A stretch of DNA of 64,000 nt from Megalobrama amblycephala (Eukaryota > Chordata > Actinopteri > Cypriniformes > Xenocyprididae). Made by a program: the position numbers and the translations under genes. The stretch's first letter is position 1. Each line of letters starts with the position of its first letter. The notes beneath the pieces were generated by a model. The model did not search any database and was not told where the DNA came from. It saw only the letters and a list, made by a program, of their open reading frames with translations. Where the stretch lies: positions 72,081,057-72,145,056 of the forward strand of contig NC_063044.1 of assembly GCF_018812025.1 (NCBI RefSeq). The letters run 5' to 3'. Below, in pieces: positions 54,439 to 64,000 of this stretch.

Positions 54439-54798
54439 ATGGCCATACAGATTTTATCTCTTAAATTAAACACTTTTATTAACACAGTGAACATTACTAT
54501 TATATGTCACAGTTTACTTGCTATCCTCACTTTTTCTGTCTTTCCTTCGCTTTTGAATGAATTAGCTATAAATGGCCCTGAACATTTTACTTTCAATTTC
54601 GATTTAACGGCGATTCTGCGTCAATTGCTTCAGTGGACAACAGCAAAACAAAAACTCTCGTATATTAAACATAGAAGTTTTATTATCTTTGTAATTATTT
54701 TATTATCTTTTATCATCTTTGTAATTATTTTATTTTGTAAATATTCGTGGCTTAAACAGCGGGAAAATTTACTGTATGCAGTTCTGTGGATGTTTTGA
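54439..54798 (+). other. 119-codon hydrophobic ORF of unknown status
   Basis: ATG 54439 opens a frame rich in Ile, Phe and Leu, with two potential membrane stretches (IICHSLLAILTFSVF and SFIIFVIILLSFIIFVIILF). The second comes from a short direct DNA repeat (TTTTATTATCTTTGTAATTA). The composition follows the AT richness, and there is no homologue that I recognise. It lies inside the 53697-56369 element and may be chance. Confidence 0.15.
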
Positions 54799-55750
54799 AA
54801 AACCTAAACTAAACGAAAATTATTGTTGCCTTGTCAATATAATTTCTGTTTTTTCCCCCTGACTTTCAAATGATGCGATCATCGTTTCAATAACCGACAA
54901 GATTATATTAAATTAGAATTAAACGAAATTTGATAAATGTGTGTGAATCATTAAAAAATTCCAGGGGTTTAGTTATAGCCTACATAAACAAATAGCAGAA
55001 TAAACAACAGAACATGAGGGTTCATCATCATCACGCACCTGCAGCGCTTCTGTGAACGGAGAAAAAAGGATTCAGTTATATAAAAGGAATAGGCTAAGTA
55101 GCCTATGTCTATGCGCGAAGTTTATTTCACTTAAGTAATTAACATTACCAAAATGAAAGGGGAAAAAATATGGGAACAATATGAGTGTCGGTTCATTTTT
55201 GAGAAGTTCACAGAAAGGAAACCGAGATGGCAGAAAATTTCTTTGTTTATTTTACGAGCAATGTTTTGTTTGTGAGTGTACAAAAATGATAGGCCTATTT
55301 AACCCTTCACAGATTCGAATGGTGTTACATATTATATTTGACCATAAATGTCTAAGTATTTTAAGTTGTTTCCGCTTTTATAAGAAAATTCAAGACAACG
55401 CGTCGGCGCCTCACTCACACACAACATCAGTTTTAGTAACTTGACACCACAGCCTGTTAACTGTCAAAATATATACATTCAACCAAATATATAAAAAGTT
55501 ATAGGCCTACTGCTCATTTTAAGTAGTCTGTGTAGGCTACAATAAAAGCGTTTAAATAATAAATATAGTTTAGGCTCCAAATCGTGAACATTGAAACATG
55601 TGGATTTGTGTCAAATTAGATAGGTAGTTATAACGCCGGTTTCTGTTTCAGTGCAGCTTTAAATTAATTCGTTTTGGCTTAACATTAATATTTCTGTGAA
55701 AAACGCGTTAGGTTGCACAGAAGAAAGCCGATTTATGACATCTACTGATA

Positions 55751-56081
55751 TAGACCTTATTTTCCAGAGAAACATGTGCGCCGCCATCTTTAGAATATTG
55801 TCTTTGAACTTCCGTTTTCGCGGTAGCCCTGTATATTTCTATGGCATCGCAGTCAAAGAATAATTAGCTGGTGAAGTGGATTTACGTGTTGTAGAGTTAA
55901 CAAAAGTTATCATGAGCATTGTAATGTTTAAAGCGGGTGTCTTAACAAATGTCAGTAGAACGGGAAGATTTTAAAATGAGCAGTTCATTCATAAATACAT
56001 ATGATCGCTGTGGAAATACAAGCCGGAAGTCAAAAGACAACGAGCGCAGCGCTGAAAAGGGGCGGGGCTACATAAGGTCTA
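55751..56081. mobile_element. 331-bp nested MITE with TA duplication and promoter-like content
   Basis: Inverted ends TAGACCTTAT/ATAAGGTCTA, TA on both sides. The left arm of the host element shows the empty site (GCCGCTATATCAG). Inside are GCCGCCATCTTT (a YY1-like site), a CpG-containing stretch and GGGGCGGGGC (Sp1-like) at 56059-56068. Confidence 0.82.
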
Positions 56082-56375
56082 TAGCGGCAGAGGACTGTTA
56101 TTTTGTTGAACGAACTGAAGATGATGTCACTGGCTCAGATTTGATTGACCAATCGGCTGAAAGGGGCGTGTAATGACCGCCCACATGTGGAAAACGAGTT
56201 TTGAAGTCGTGTTTCCATTTTCTATCCGTGACCCGAAAAAACGAAAATCGAGTCAAAATCTTGTTTTTCCGTTTTTTTTAACAAACGAAAAAACGGGAAA
56301 CGACCGTTTTCTCGTTTCTGCGTATTTCATTTCAAATTGGAAAACAAACTATCAAAACGTACACGGACCCATGAG

Positions 56376-57420
56376 CTATGTGGAGATCTTTTGTTCTGAT
56401 TTTGAAAGCACCTGTTCTTAACTCTTTTGACTGAATGTCTAGTTTGCTTGCAGTACAAAATCGACAAACAATGCCTTGAAAACTTTCATTAGTCTGCTAA
56501 ACCATGAGCTCCTAAATTGTATGCAGAAACATTGTCAAATGTACACTTTAGTAATTTTTCCTAGCTGTGGTAAACAAATTCCATTTTCTTTCAAGGATTT
56601 GAGGACTTTTAGGAGTGGTTCTAACGCTACGTATAGCCATATGTTTTAACATCATCAGTTTTACATAGTAGGGCCAAGTATATGGAGGACCATGATGAAT
56701 TGGACCCAGGAGGTAGGTTATTCAGTACCCAATAGACTGCACAAAGCTTGTTTTTGCGGGATGTCCCCAGAGGTTAATATATAAACCCAATATATAAACC
56801 CACGAAGTCTTAACTCCTGTCCTGAGAAGAAGCTATTTTGCTTCAAATGAAGACCATCTTTAAAAACTGATACAGACCTTTCGTTTCTTGTGTTTTCAGA
56901 TTCTAGAAATATTACGCCTTCTGTTTTATTTTATTTTTAGAGGAAAAATAAACATTAATAATTGTATCATTAATTTGCATCCGGTTTAAGGGTGATTTAA
57001 CCCTTTAATTAACATTTTGACTAAATGATCAATTTTAGATTTTTCTAATTCGTCTAGGCAAAAATAGAACTATGCCACATGTTGGTGCAAATGGAAACCA
57101 GTTATTTTCTTGTGTGTAGAAGTCAATTCTTGATTGTCCAGAGAAGACCAATGGGGGAATGCTGTCTGCACTGGTAATAAATGCCAGCATTTCCTGAAAG
57201 GTTATTGTTGATTGTTTTTCTGTAAAATTAAGAAAAGAGGATGTAAAAAAGAGGAAACGACCACAAAATTGTACATATTGCACATATGCATGTCATAACT
57301 ATACAACAGTTGAATCAGTTAGTTGTATTGAATCTGATTTACCCTGTCAAACTAACTGGCAATATTGTGTCTAAAATGTTAGTCAAAATTATATTTTATT
57401 GAAGCTTATTGAACTTATTG
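56376..57420. other. Intergenic, nothing recognised
   Basis: AT-rich, short ORFs only. Confidence 0.35.
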
Positions 57421-57556
57421 CCTTTTATAGGCAATATCACACAACCGTGCTGTTATTCTGAATATCAGAACAGCTGTGGCATTTTGTGCCTACAGCAGAA
57501 TTAAAGCCATGCTAATATTCAGAATAACAGCACGACAGTGATATTGCACAACAGCA
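57421..57556. repeat. Foldback hairpin repeat
   Basis: GTGCTGTTATTCTGAATATC pairs with ATATTCAGAATAACAGCAC, and GCAATATCAC with GTGATATTGC. The loop is about 50 bases. Confidence 0.85.
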
Positions 57557-57599
57557 TAATAATAAAATGACAACAGTCAAAATTAACCCAGTCTAATTA

Positions 57600-58145
57600 C
57601 CCTGAATTGCATTCAGCAGGAGCTCCCAGTAGAAAAAAAAGTGTCTTTCTCCATTTATCCGAGGTTGCTTCCATCTTCACTCCAGCAAATTGTGAACAGG
57701 GCCTGGATCTTCTGGTTAGTTTGTTCTGCTCATTTGTAAACGAGGGAAGGAAGAACTTACAGTTTTGCAAATGCCATAGGAGTTCATCCCATCCTTAAAT
57801 TGAGCGACAGTCTGGCTAAAATAAATAGTTTCTAAGAAATGGAGTCTGTTCTGTTCATCTCATAGTATAGTGGTTAGTTTGCCGAGGTTCGGAGCGTGTG
57901 CGAGAAATCGGAATTTGTAAACGAGGGAAGGTCATTGACGTTCGAAGCCTCGCTTCTGCCTGACTGGTTCGAATGGTTACAGTTCAAATTTTGTGAAGCC
58001 AATCGTTTAACAAGTTGTTATACCATAGGTATATACAACCAGAAAATACACATTACATTCAAATAAATATATTCTTTGTGGAAATTGATCCCATCCTTAA
58101 ATTGAGCGATCATGTCTGCTGTTCTAAAATAAATAGTTTCACCAT
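57600..58145 (+). repeat. Short direct duplications
   Basis: GTAAACGAGGGAAGG occurs at 57736 and 57917. CCCATCCTTAAATTGAGCGA through CTAAAATAAATAGTTTC occurs at 57788 and 58091. These suggest a local duplication of roughly 0.2-0.3 kb with later divergence. Confidence 0.6.
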
Positions 58146-58620
58146 AGTGTATATTATATATAATTATTAATTTAAAAAAAACAAAACAAAAAACAAAACA
58201 ATATGTACTCACAATCCATATAATGTAAATATGAGCATGTCAAAATTGTAAAAATCCTTTGAATAATTTTAATATACAGCTACACCAAATAAATATCTGG
58301 ACATGAAGTACTGATTTAACTTTAAAATTGTTTTTATAAAATTATCTATTAATCTTAAATCTTATGCTAAGAAAAAAAAGTTAAGCAAAAAGAGGAACAC
58401 TGCCACAATATTACAGTAATATTAATGTTGTAGTACTCTGAAGTCATATTTAAAGCCATATTCACTAACAATGAATTGATAATTGAAACACAGTTGTGGT
58501 GTGACACAAGACACATAAAAGAAGCGCCATTTCAGTTACCGGATGAGTGGATAATAGCATCCGGCGGGGGTTTGATGGATTCACTGGTATATTTTACTGA
58601 TATTAGAGATGATTATTAGA
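58146..58620. other. Intergenic, nothing recognised
   Basis: AT-rich upstream flank of gene B. Confidence 0.35.
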
Positions 58621-58624
58621 AAAC

Positions 58625-58822
58625 CTCACAGTCTTTAATAGTTTACCAGTATTTTCAGCACAACATGTATTTCACCAATTCATTAAACTCTGAATTTCTC
58701 GTTTGTTATTTGTATTTATATTGTGATTGTAGACAGCAGTGTGTCAACAGGACTTTTATTTTGGTCTGGTGGTGTGACGTCATAAGTCTGCTCCTGCATC
58801 TGTTGTGATTCTGCTGAAGAAG
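58625..58822 (+). promoter_or_regulatory. Promoter and non-coding exon 1 of zinc-finger gene B
   Basis: Colinear with 37760-37979. TGACGTCA lies at 58775-58782, and the probable exon ends at AAG before the GTTTGT donor (58823). A small insertion (AAGTCTGCTCCTGCATC) follows the CRE relative to gene A. Confidence 0.65.
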
Positions 58823-59331
58823 GTTTGTGTTTTAAGTGTTTAAACCGATAGAAATTTAAGCTTTAGAATTTAAGAGATGCAGAATTAATTATTTATTATG
58901 CGACATTGCATTGCTTTATCTAACATTTATTAACGTTGCGTGAGGAAAGTAAGGAAACACACGAGTAACATTAAAGGTGCGTCTCATTTCGCTCCCTATA
59001 TCGTGAATCAGTTGATCATAAACACGAAATAAAGAAACGGAGCTTTTGGAAACTCCGAGTCAATTGAATCAATTGCTCAAATGATTCACTGATTCAAAGC
59101 GTTCTTTTTCTTTTTCTATCTCGATTTCTGTGATCACTAAATACCTAAAGTATCATTTGTGTACCAGTGCACTGAACAACTGAACTAGATCTGATTGAGA
59201 CAAACTCAGAGACTTAGATTGCATTTATTTATTTTTTTATTTCTGTTCATTTCTATAATCCTACACAGGACAAACACACAGAAAAACTTCTGGTGAAGCG
59301 ACCGAGATCCTTTTGACACACTATTATAAAG

Positions 59332-62300
59332 ATGGCTTTTATTAAAGAGGAGAGTGAAGATGTGATGATTGAAGAAACATTCAGAGTCAAACATGAAGAA
59401 ACTGAGGAACAAACAGGTTGGTTTCATTCTCAAAGCTGAACTCAGTCATTTGATCCTCATTAAAATGTCCAACTCTACAGAAATGAATGATATTTTTGAA
59501 GAGTGTCTTAAGAGTGTCCTAATTAAAGCACTGTATTTGACATGGAGCGGGTTGCCTCATGGACAGACATCCTTAAAAGTGATGTATTAACATAAGGTAC
59601 CTGAACATAAACAGGTCTGTGCTGTGATTTTCATAACAAACCAAAAATATTTGAGGTCTTCTTATGATAGCATCAAAATTCTTTAAAGGAACACTCCACT
59701 TTTTTTGAAAATAGGCTCATTTTCCAACTAGAGTTAAACAGTTGAGTTTTACCGTTTTTGAATCCATTCAGCCGATCTCTGGGTCTGGCGGTACCACTTT
59801 TAGCATAGCTTAGCATAGTTCATTGAATCTGATTAGACCGTTAGCATCTTGCTTAAAAATGACCAAAGAGTTTCGATATTTCCCCTATTTAACACTTGAC
59901 TCTTCTGTAGTTAAATCATTGGAAAATGAGCCTATTTTCAAAAAAAGTGGAGTGCTCCTTTAATGTTGTTTTGCACCATTACTTTGGCATGGTGTCTGTC
60001 AAATGGAGTAAAATCGAATGCACAATATGGTTTTTTGGCCTTATCAGATCGCGACACACTGGGATCGAATTAAATCAGTTTGTTTGCGCTGCATGTTTCA
60101 AAGCGAAGCACACTCTTTGCTCTCGCGATCAGTTCATCATCTGGTGTTTTCTGCGTCTCAGAACAGCTCATTTCACAGTGAATGAATGCAGTGAACTCCA
60201 TTGGTGCATCCCAAATTTTACAACATTTTCTAGTATAGTGTGATTACTGTGTTCACACTGAAAATTACAAACAGAAAAGATGCACTTTAAATACCTGGAT
60301 GATGCATGAACTGAAATCAAAGTGTGGAAATGTTGGACACTTAAAGGGATAGTTGACTAAAAAATTATAATTATTTACCATCCTAGGTTATATGACTATC
60401 TTCTTTCAGATGAACACAGTCGGCTAAGCCTTGTCTGTAAATCCAGGCCTAAATGTTTTAAAAATTGGGCTAAAATGTTGTAACACGCACTGCCAAACAA
60501 GCATTCTTTTTTCAATGAATTTACAACATCAATATGTACTGCACGTTTAAAAACAAAAAATGACAGCGGTGACAGCATAAAGAAAGCATCTGTCACTTTA
60601 CTGTTTTCTCTTAGATTGCACAAAATAGTGATTAGTGATATAAATGAAAATGATACTGTATTGATTAAAATAAAGTTGTAAGGTTTTATGCATATGGTGG
60701 TGTGTTCTTTATGGCCGTTTTTTCTAAAATTACATCCTTTTTCTAAAAAAAAAACCAAGAAATATCGCAATATATCACCTTTCTTACAATATCGCAATAT
60801 ATCACACATATAGTATTGTAACCCCTGTATCGTGATACGTATCGTATCACCAGATTCTTGGCAATAAACAGCCCTAGTCATGTTGGAACAGGAAGGGGCC
60901 ATCCCCAAACTATTCCCACAAAGTTGGGAGCATGAAATTGTCCAAAATGTCTTGGTATGCTGAAGCATTAAGAGTTCCTTTCACTGGAACTAAGGATTCA
61001 AGCCCAACCCCTGAAAAACAACCCCACACCATAATCCCCCCTCCACCAAACTTTACACTTGGCACAATGCAGTCAGGCAAGTACCGTTCTCCTGGAAACC
61101 ACCAAACCCAGACTCATCCATCGGATTGTCAGACAGAGAAGCGTGATTGGTCACTCCAGAGAACACGTCTCCACTGCTCTAGAGTCCAGTGACGGTGTGC
61201 TTTACACCACTGCATCTGACGCTTTGCATTACTTGGTGATGTAAGGCTTGGATGCAGCTGCTTAGCCATGGAAACCCATTCCATGAAGCTCTCTACGCTC
61301 TGTTCTTGAGCTAATCTAAAGGCCACACGAAGTTTGGAGGTATTTAGCTATTGACTCTGCAGAAAGTTGGTGGCTTCTGCGCACTGTACATCTCAGCATG
61401 CGCTGACCCCGCTCTGTGATTTTACGTGGCCTACCACTTCGTGGCTGAGTTGCTGTTGTTCCCAATTGCTTCCACTTTATGATTCCACTAACAGTTGACC
61501 GTGGAATATCTAGTAGTATCACAGTACCATGCTTGAATTTACTGAGCTCCTGAGAGCGAGCCATTCTGTCACAAATGTTTGTAGAAGCAGTCTGCATTCC
61601 TAGGTGCTTGATTTTATACACCTGTGGCCATGGAAGTGATTGGAACACCTGAATTCAATGATTTGGAGGAGTGTCCCAATACTTTTGCCAATAGTGTATA
61701 TGAAGAAAATCCAGCAAAATGTTCTGGCGTGTTTACCAACCCTTAGTTTCCCAAAACACTTAAGCCCAAAGTGTACTGTCAGCGATACACTACCCCCCCA
61801 CGAAAAAATTCATAATCAAACTACTAAGCCATCACTGGCTACGTTTACATGGACAGCAGTAATCTGATTACTGACCTTATTCTGAATAAGACAATATTAT
61901 GATTAAGGTGTTTACATGAGTTGCTTTTAGAATATTCCATTCATGTTCCCATTTTACATGTTATAGAACATAGATCGATTAATGGCAAATGTCATTACGT
62001 CCCCACAGCACGCTGTCTGACGTTCTCTACAGAATTTAACGTATCATCACCACACAGTTCGTGCCATATACAGTTTTGGGTGTTTTCATTTTTAATCTTA
62101 CGAAAGCTTCAAGTGCAGTTAATTATTTGACATGCAATACGTGCAAATATATATACGGAGCCCGCACATGACATGCAATAATAAATAAATAAATTGTGTG
62201 CATGATTTACTAATTCGTTCCCTCGATTTATACATAAAGGGAACAAATTAGTAAATCGTTCGCACGATTTAGCCCAGGCTACTATTTATTTTCTCTCTCA

Positions 62301-64000
62301 TGTGTGGGGCTCTGTAAATAGACAACGGTGGATACAAATTCTCCAGCAACAGGCCTCCTGTACTTTAATTCGGCAACTTTTATTCATGCCACCGCGACAA
62401 ACTCAGCGGTACTAGAGATGAGGTGAAAGGAATTTGATTTGTGGCTTCTTGCTTGACGCTTGCTCTCTTGTTTGCCGTCAAAACGGTTGACCACTGCCGT
62501 GTGTGTATTATGTGTCCTGTGGCAAAATGTGGCGAAAACTCCCACATGACGTTAATAGCGTGATTAAGGTGTGTACATGTGTATAATGCACTCCAATAAT
62601 GCGACTAAAATAGGAATACTCCACCTGTCTTAATTCGATTTGTGTTTACTTCGAGTATGACTTTATTCGGATTAAGATAATAAAACATCGCTGTTTACAT
62701 GGTCCTTTCTTAATCAGAGTATTGTCTTAATCGTATTAATATCGGATTACTGCTGTCCATGTAAACGTAGTCACTGACAGAAATAACAAAATAGGTATCA
62801 TTTTAAGCTTAGAAACTCAGCTTTTTAATGCATCCAACAGTTTTGTTCAACTCTTAATGAGAGCTGAATTATCCCGTTAAACTGGAGTGTACCGCCCGTG
62901 GCTGCCACCTAGCTAAATTTTTCAAAACTAATGTCCTGATCACCACAAAATAGGTTTCATTTGAAAGCTTAGAGTATAAACTTTACAAAGAATGTAGCCA
63001 ATTTGATAAACTCCTAAGTAGTGCTGAGTTATTTGCTTAAAAAAAAAAAAATGAAACGTGGTCTGATTGTGGAAATTTGCACATCGTTTGCAGCAGATTC
63101 TCACGATTAAAATGAGTCCAACATCAACATAATCCCTTGCGTCGATCACAAGATATTCCTCGTGAAGGAACAATTTTAAAATTTGATGTATTTTTTTAGC
63201 ATTTTCTCAGCGCGAGAATGTCCACGTTTATTTCATTTTTATTTTAAAATTAAAGTTTTCTTTCAAACAATACCAACCTTTTGACTCTAGCTATAATTTT
63301 GCTCTTTAATTTTTTGTATATCGCTCAGAAAAAAAACAACTCTGAAAATGTCTTTAGGGCTTAAGGGGTAAATAAATATAAACTGGGTCTGTCATATTAC
63401 ATAACATTATAATGAAAACACTATTGTATTAAAACATTTTGAATTCTTAGGTTAGCTGTCGTTTTTCAGCATGCTGTTACACAAAGACCGAGTCCACGAC
63501 AGTTACACATCCTGACTAGCAGTCAAGTTCCCTTGTGCATCATTTTATGCTGAAATAAGTTATATGCTTGTTGGATAAATATCAAAACATTTTTGGTGTC
63601 TGCTGCTTTGTGGCACAAAACTGGAATTTTTTTTTCTCTTTTTTCACCTTAGACTTGATGGCGTTGAAAGAGGAGAGTCAAGATCTAAATGAAATGGAAG
63701 AGAAAGATCTATATAAGACAGATTGTGATGTCATAATTGAAGAAAAATCTTTTAATTGCTCACAGACTAAAAAAAGAGCTCAAAAGACAAGTAATGAAAG
63801 TTATTTCGCCTGCCAACAGTGTGGAAAGAGTTTCAGTCAAAAAGGACATCTAAACTGTCACATGAGAATTCACACAGGAGAGAAGCCTTACACATGTCAA
63901 CAGTGTGGAAAGAGCTTCAGTCATCATGTCAACCTTAAAGTCCACATGAGAGTTCACACTGGAGAGAAGCCTTACACCTGCCAACTTTGTGGAAAGGGTT
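59332..64000 (+). CDS. C2H2 zinc-finger protein B (partial at right edge)
   Basis: The first coding exon 59332-59416 encodes one copy of the acidic module ([20 protein letters not shown] then HEETEEQT) and ends in phase 1 before GTTGGT. The last exon starts at 63653 after TTTTTTCACCTTAG and is still open at the window end. It encodes [20 protein letters not shown], a basic linker, two full fingers (with helices SQKGHLNCH and SHHVNLKVH) and the start of a third. Finger 1 has Cys at helix position 6, where gene A has Arg. Module, linker and splice phase match gene A, so the two are tandem duplicates and probably share a nuclear DNA-binding role. Gene B has a single module where gene A has three copies including the uORF. 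No defect is visible in the part present. Confidence 0.9.
59417..59682 (+). other. Start of intron 2 of gene B, homologous to intron 2 of gene A
   Basis: TTTCATTCTCAAAGCTGAAC through GCCTCATGGACAGACATCC matches 49498-49645 of gene A. No gene of its own. Confidence 0.6.
59687..59959. mobile_element. 273-bp MITE, TTAA target duplication
   Basis: Ends AGGAACACTCCACTTTTTTT and AAAAAAAGTGGAGTGCTCCT, extended inward by GAAAATAGGCTCATTTTCCA, with TTAA at 59683-59686 and 59960-59963. It is an internally deleted copy of a common fish element. Confidence 0.85.
59964..60770. other. Intronic sequence of gene B with a small MITE fragment
   Basis: TTAAAGGGATAGTTGACTAAAAAA and ATATGACTATCTTCTTTCAG (60340-60420) are a decayed MITE end. 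The rest is unrecognised. Confidence 0.4.
60771..60877. repeat. hAT-derived MITE fragment
   Basis: AATATCGCAATATATCACC repeats and TATCGTGATACGTATCG, ending AACAGCCCTAGT, the form of a common fish hAT MITE. Its right part is cut by the Tc1 copy. Confidence 0.5.
60878..61701 (-). mobile_element. Tc1-like transposon, 3'-truncated, in intron 2 of gene B
   Basis: The right end is the 5' terminus (complement of CCAATACTTTTGCCAATAGT). On the minus strand the transposase reads [20 protein letters not shown], then [15 protein letters not shown] (helix-turn-helix), [14 protein letters not shown], and [19 protein letters not shown] carrying the first catalytic aspartate. VWGCFSGVG follows. The copy ends at 60878 just after FLFQHD, the second aspartate, so the C-terminus and other terminal repeat are missing. 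Several frameshifts. Confidence 0.9.
61838..62770. mobile_element. 0.93-kb non-autonomous DNA element, TIR CTACGTTTACATGGACAGC
   Basis: Inverted ends share CTACGTTTACATGGACAGCA and TAATC. TCACTG occurs on both sides (61832-61837, 62771-62776). The interior repeats GTTTACATG and ATTAAGGTG motifs near both ends. A hairpin (62207-62262) is embedded. No coding capacity. Confidence 0.8.
62777..63652. other. Remainder of intron 2 of gene B
   Basis: The end (GTCTGCTGCTTTGTGGCAC then TTTTTTCACCTTAG) matches the end of gene A intron 2 (CTGTAGCTTTGTGGCAC then TTTTCACCTTAG). No additional gene. Confidence 0.55.

Larger units (their letters stand above)
53697..56369. mobile_element. 2.7-kb DNA element, long TIRs, 6-bp target duplication, superfamily unknown
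   Basis: Ends begin GGTCCGTGTACGTTTTGATA and its complement, with CATGAG on both sides (53691-53696, 56370-56375). Inverted arms extend over about 360 bases (53697-54055 against 55690-56369, the latter longer because of an insertion). The central 1.6 kb has no transposase motif. Its longest frames (119 codons at 54439 and 87 codons at 55181) have no domain. Confidence 0.82.

Noticed and set aside
55949..56173. 74-codon ORF at the edge of the 53.7-56.4 kb element
   Set aside because: It runs across the boundary between the nested MITE and the host element arm, so it is not a conserved gene.
57600..57800. 63-codon ORF resembling a possible exon
   Set aside because: No splice signals or domain, and it overlaps locally duplicated sequence.

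Overview
This window is vertebrate nuclear DNA, most likely from a cypriniform (carp/zebrafish-type) teleost. The evidence is spliced genes with GT-AG introns, dense Tc1, hAT and TTAA-type elements and L2-like LINEs, long (AT)n tracts, and tandem C2H2 zinc-finger genes whose N-terminal exon encodes the acidic [14 protein letters not shown] leader typical of the expanded cyprinid zinc-finger families. A gap of exactly 1000 N lies at 25670-26669. No bacterial gene organisation is present.

Host genes. (1) Positions 1-84 are the last coding bases of a C2H2 gene whose body lies to the left. (2) A complete four-exon Ly6/uPAR (three-finger, probably GPI-anchored) gene runs from 5522 to 6405. (3) A lone signal-peptide exon at 25419-25473 belongs to a secreted-protein gene lost in the N gap. 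(4) Zinc-finger gene A has promoter and exon 1 near 37.7-38.0 kb, coding exons at 49326-49494 and 51478-52226, and seven fingers. (5) Zinc-finger gene B is its tandem paralogue, with promoter and exon 1 near 58.6-58.8 kb, a coding exon at 59332-59416, and a last exon from 63653 that runs off the window. A and B share promoter sequence including a TGACGTCA site.

Mobile DNA fills most of the rest. 0.25-3.5 kb: a Tc1 remnant, an L2-like reverse-transcriptase piece and an unclassified block with a degenerate recurring motif. 3.5-4.8 kb: a Harbinger-like element. 6.96-7.28 kb: a hAT-type MITE with an 8-bp duplication. 7618-11624: a 4-kb, almost fully palindromic element with an 8-bp duplication. 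13675-19581: a 5.9-kb composite foldback element with TTAA ends, 42-bp minisatellites and tRNA-Arg-like modules. 20.8-24.6 kb: two LINE fragments and a duplicated unique segment. 28713-33663: a Tc1 element containing an LTR element with identical LTRs, which itself contains a solo LTR. 39143-48963: a 9.8-kb LTR provirus-like element inside intron 1 of gene A. 53697-56369: an unclassified DNA element with a 6-bp duplication, and a nested MITE.

The most unusual object is the 4-kb palindrome. A short exon in each arm has a consensus donor, and a compatible acceptor-preceded exon lies in the opposite arm. The sequence therefore permits two mirror-image spliced genes on opposite strands, both crossing the centre; one is intact and the other carries a 1-base frameshift. 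This model is inference and needs transcript evidence.
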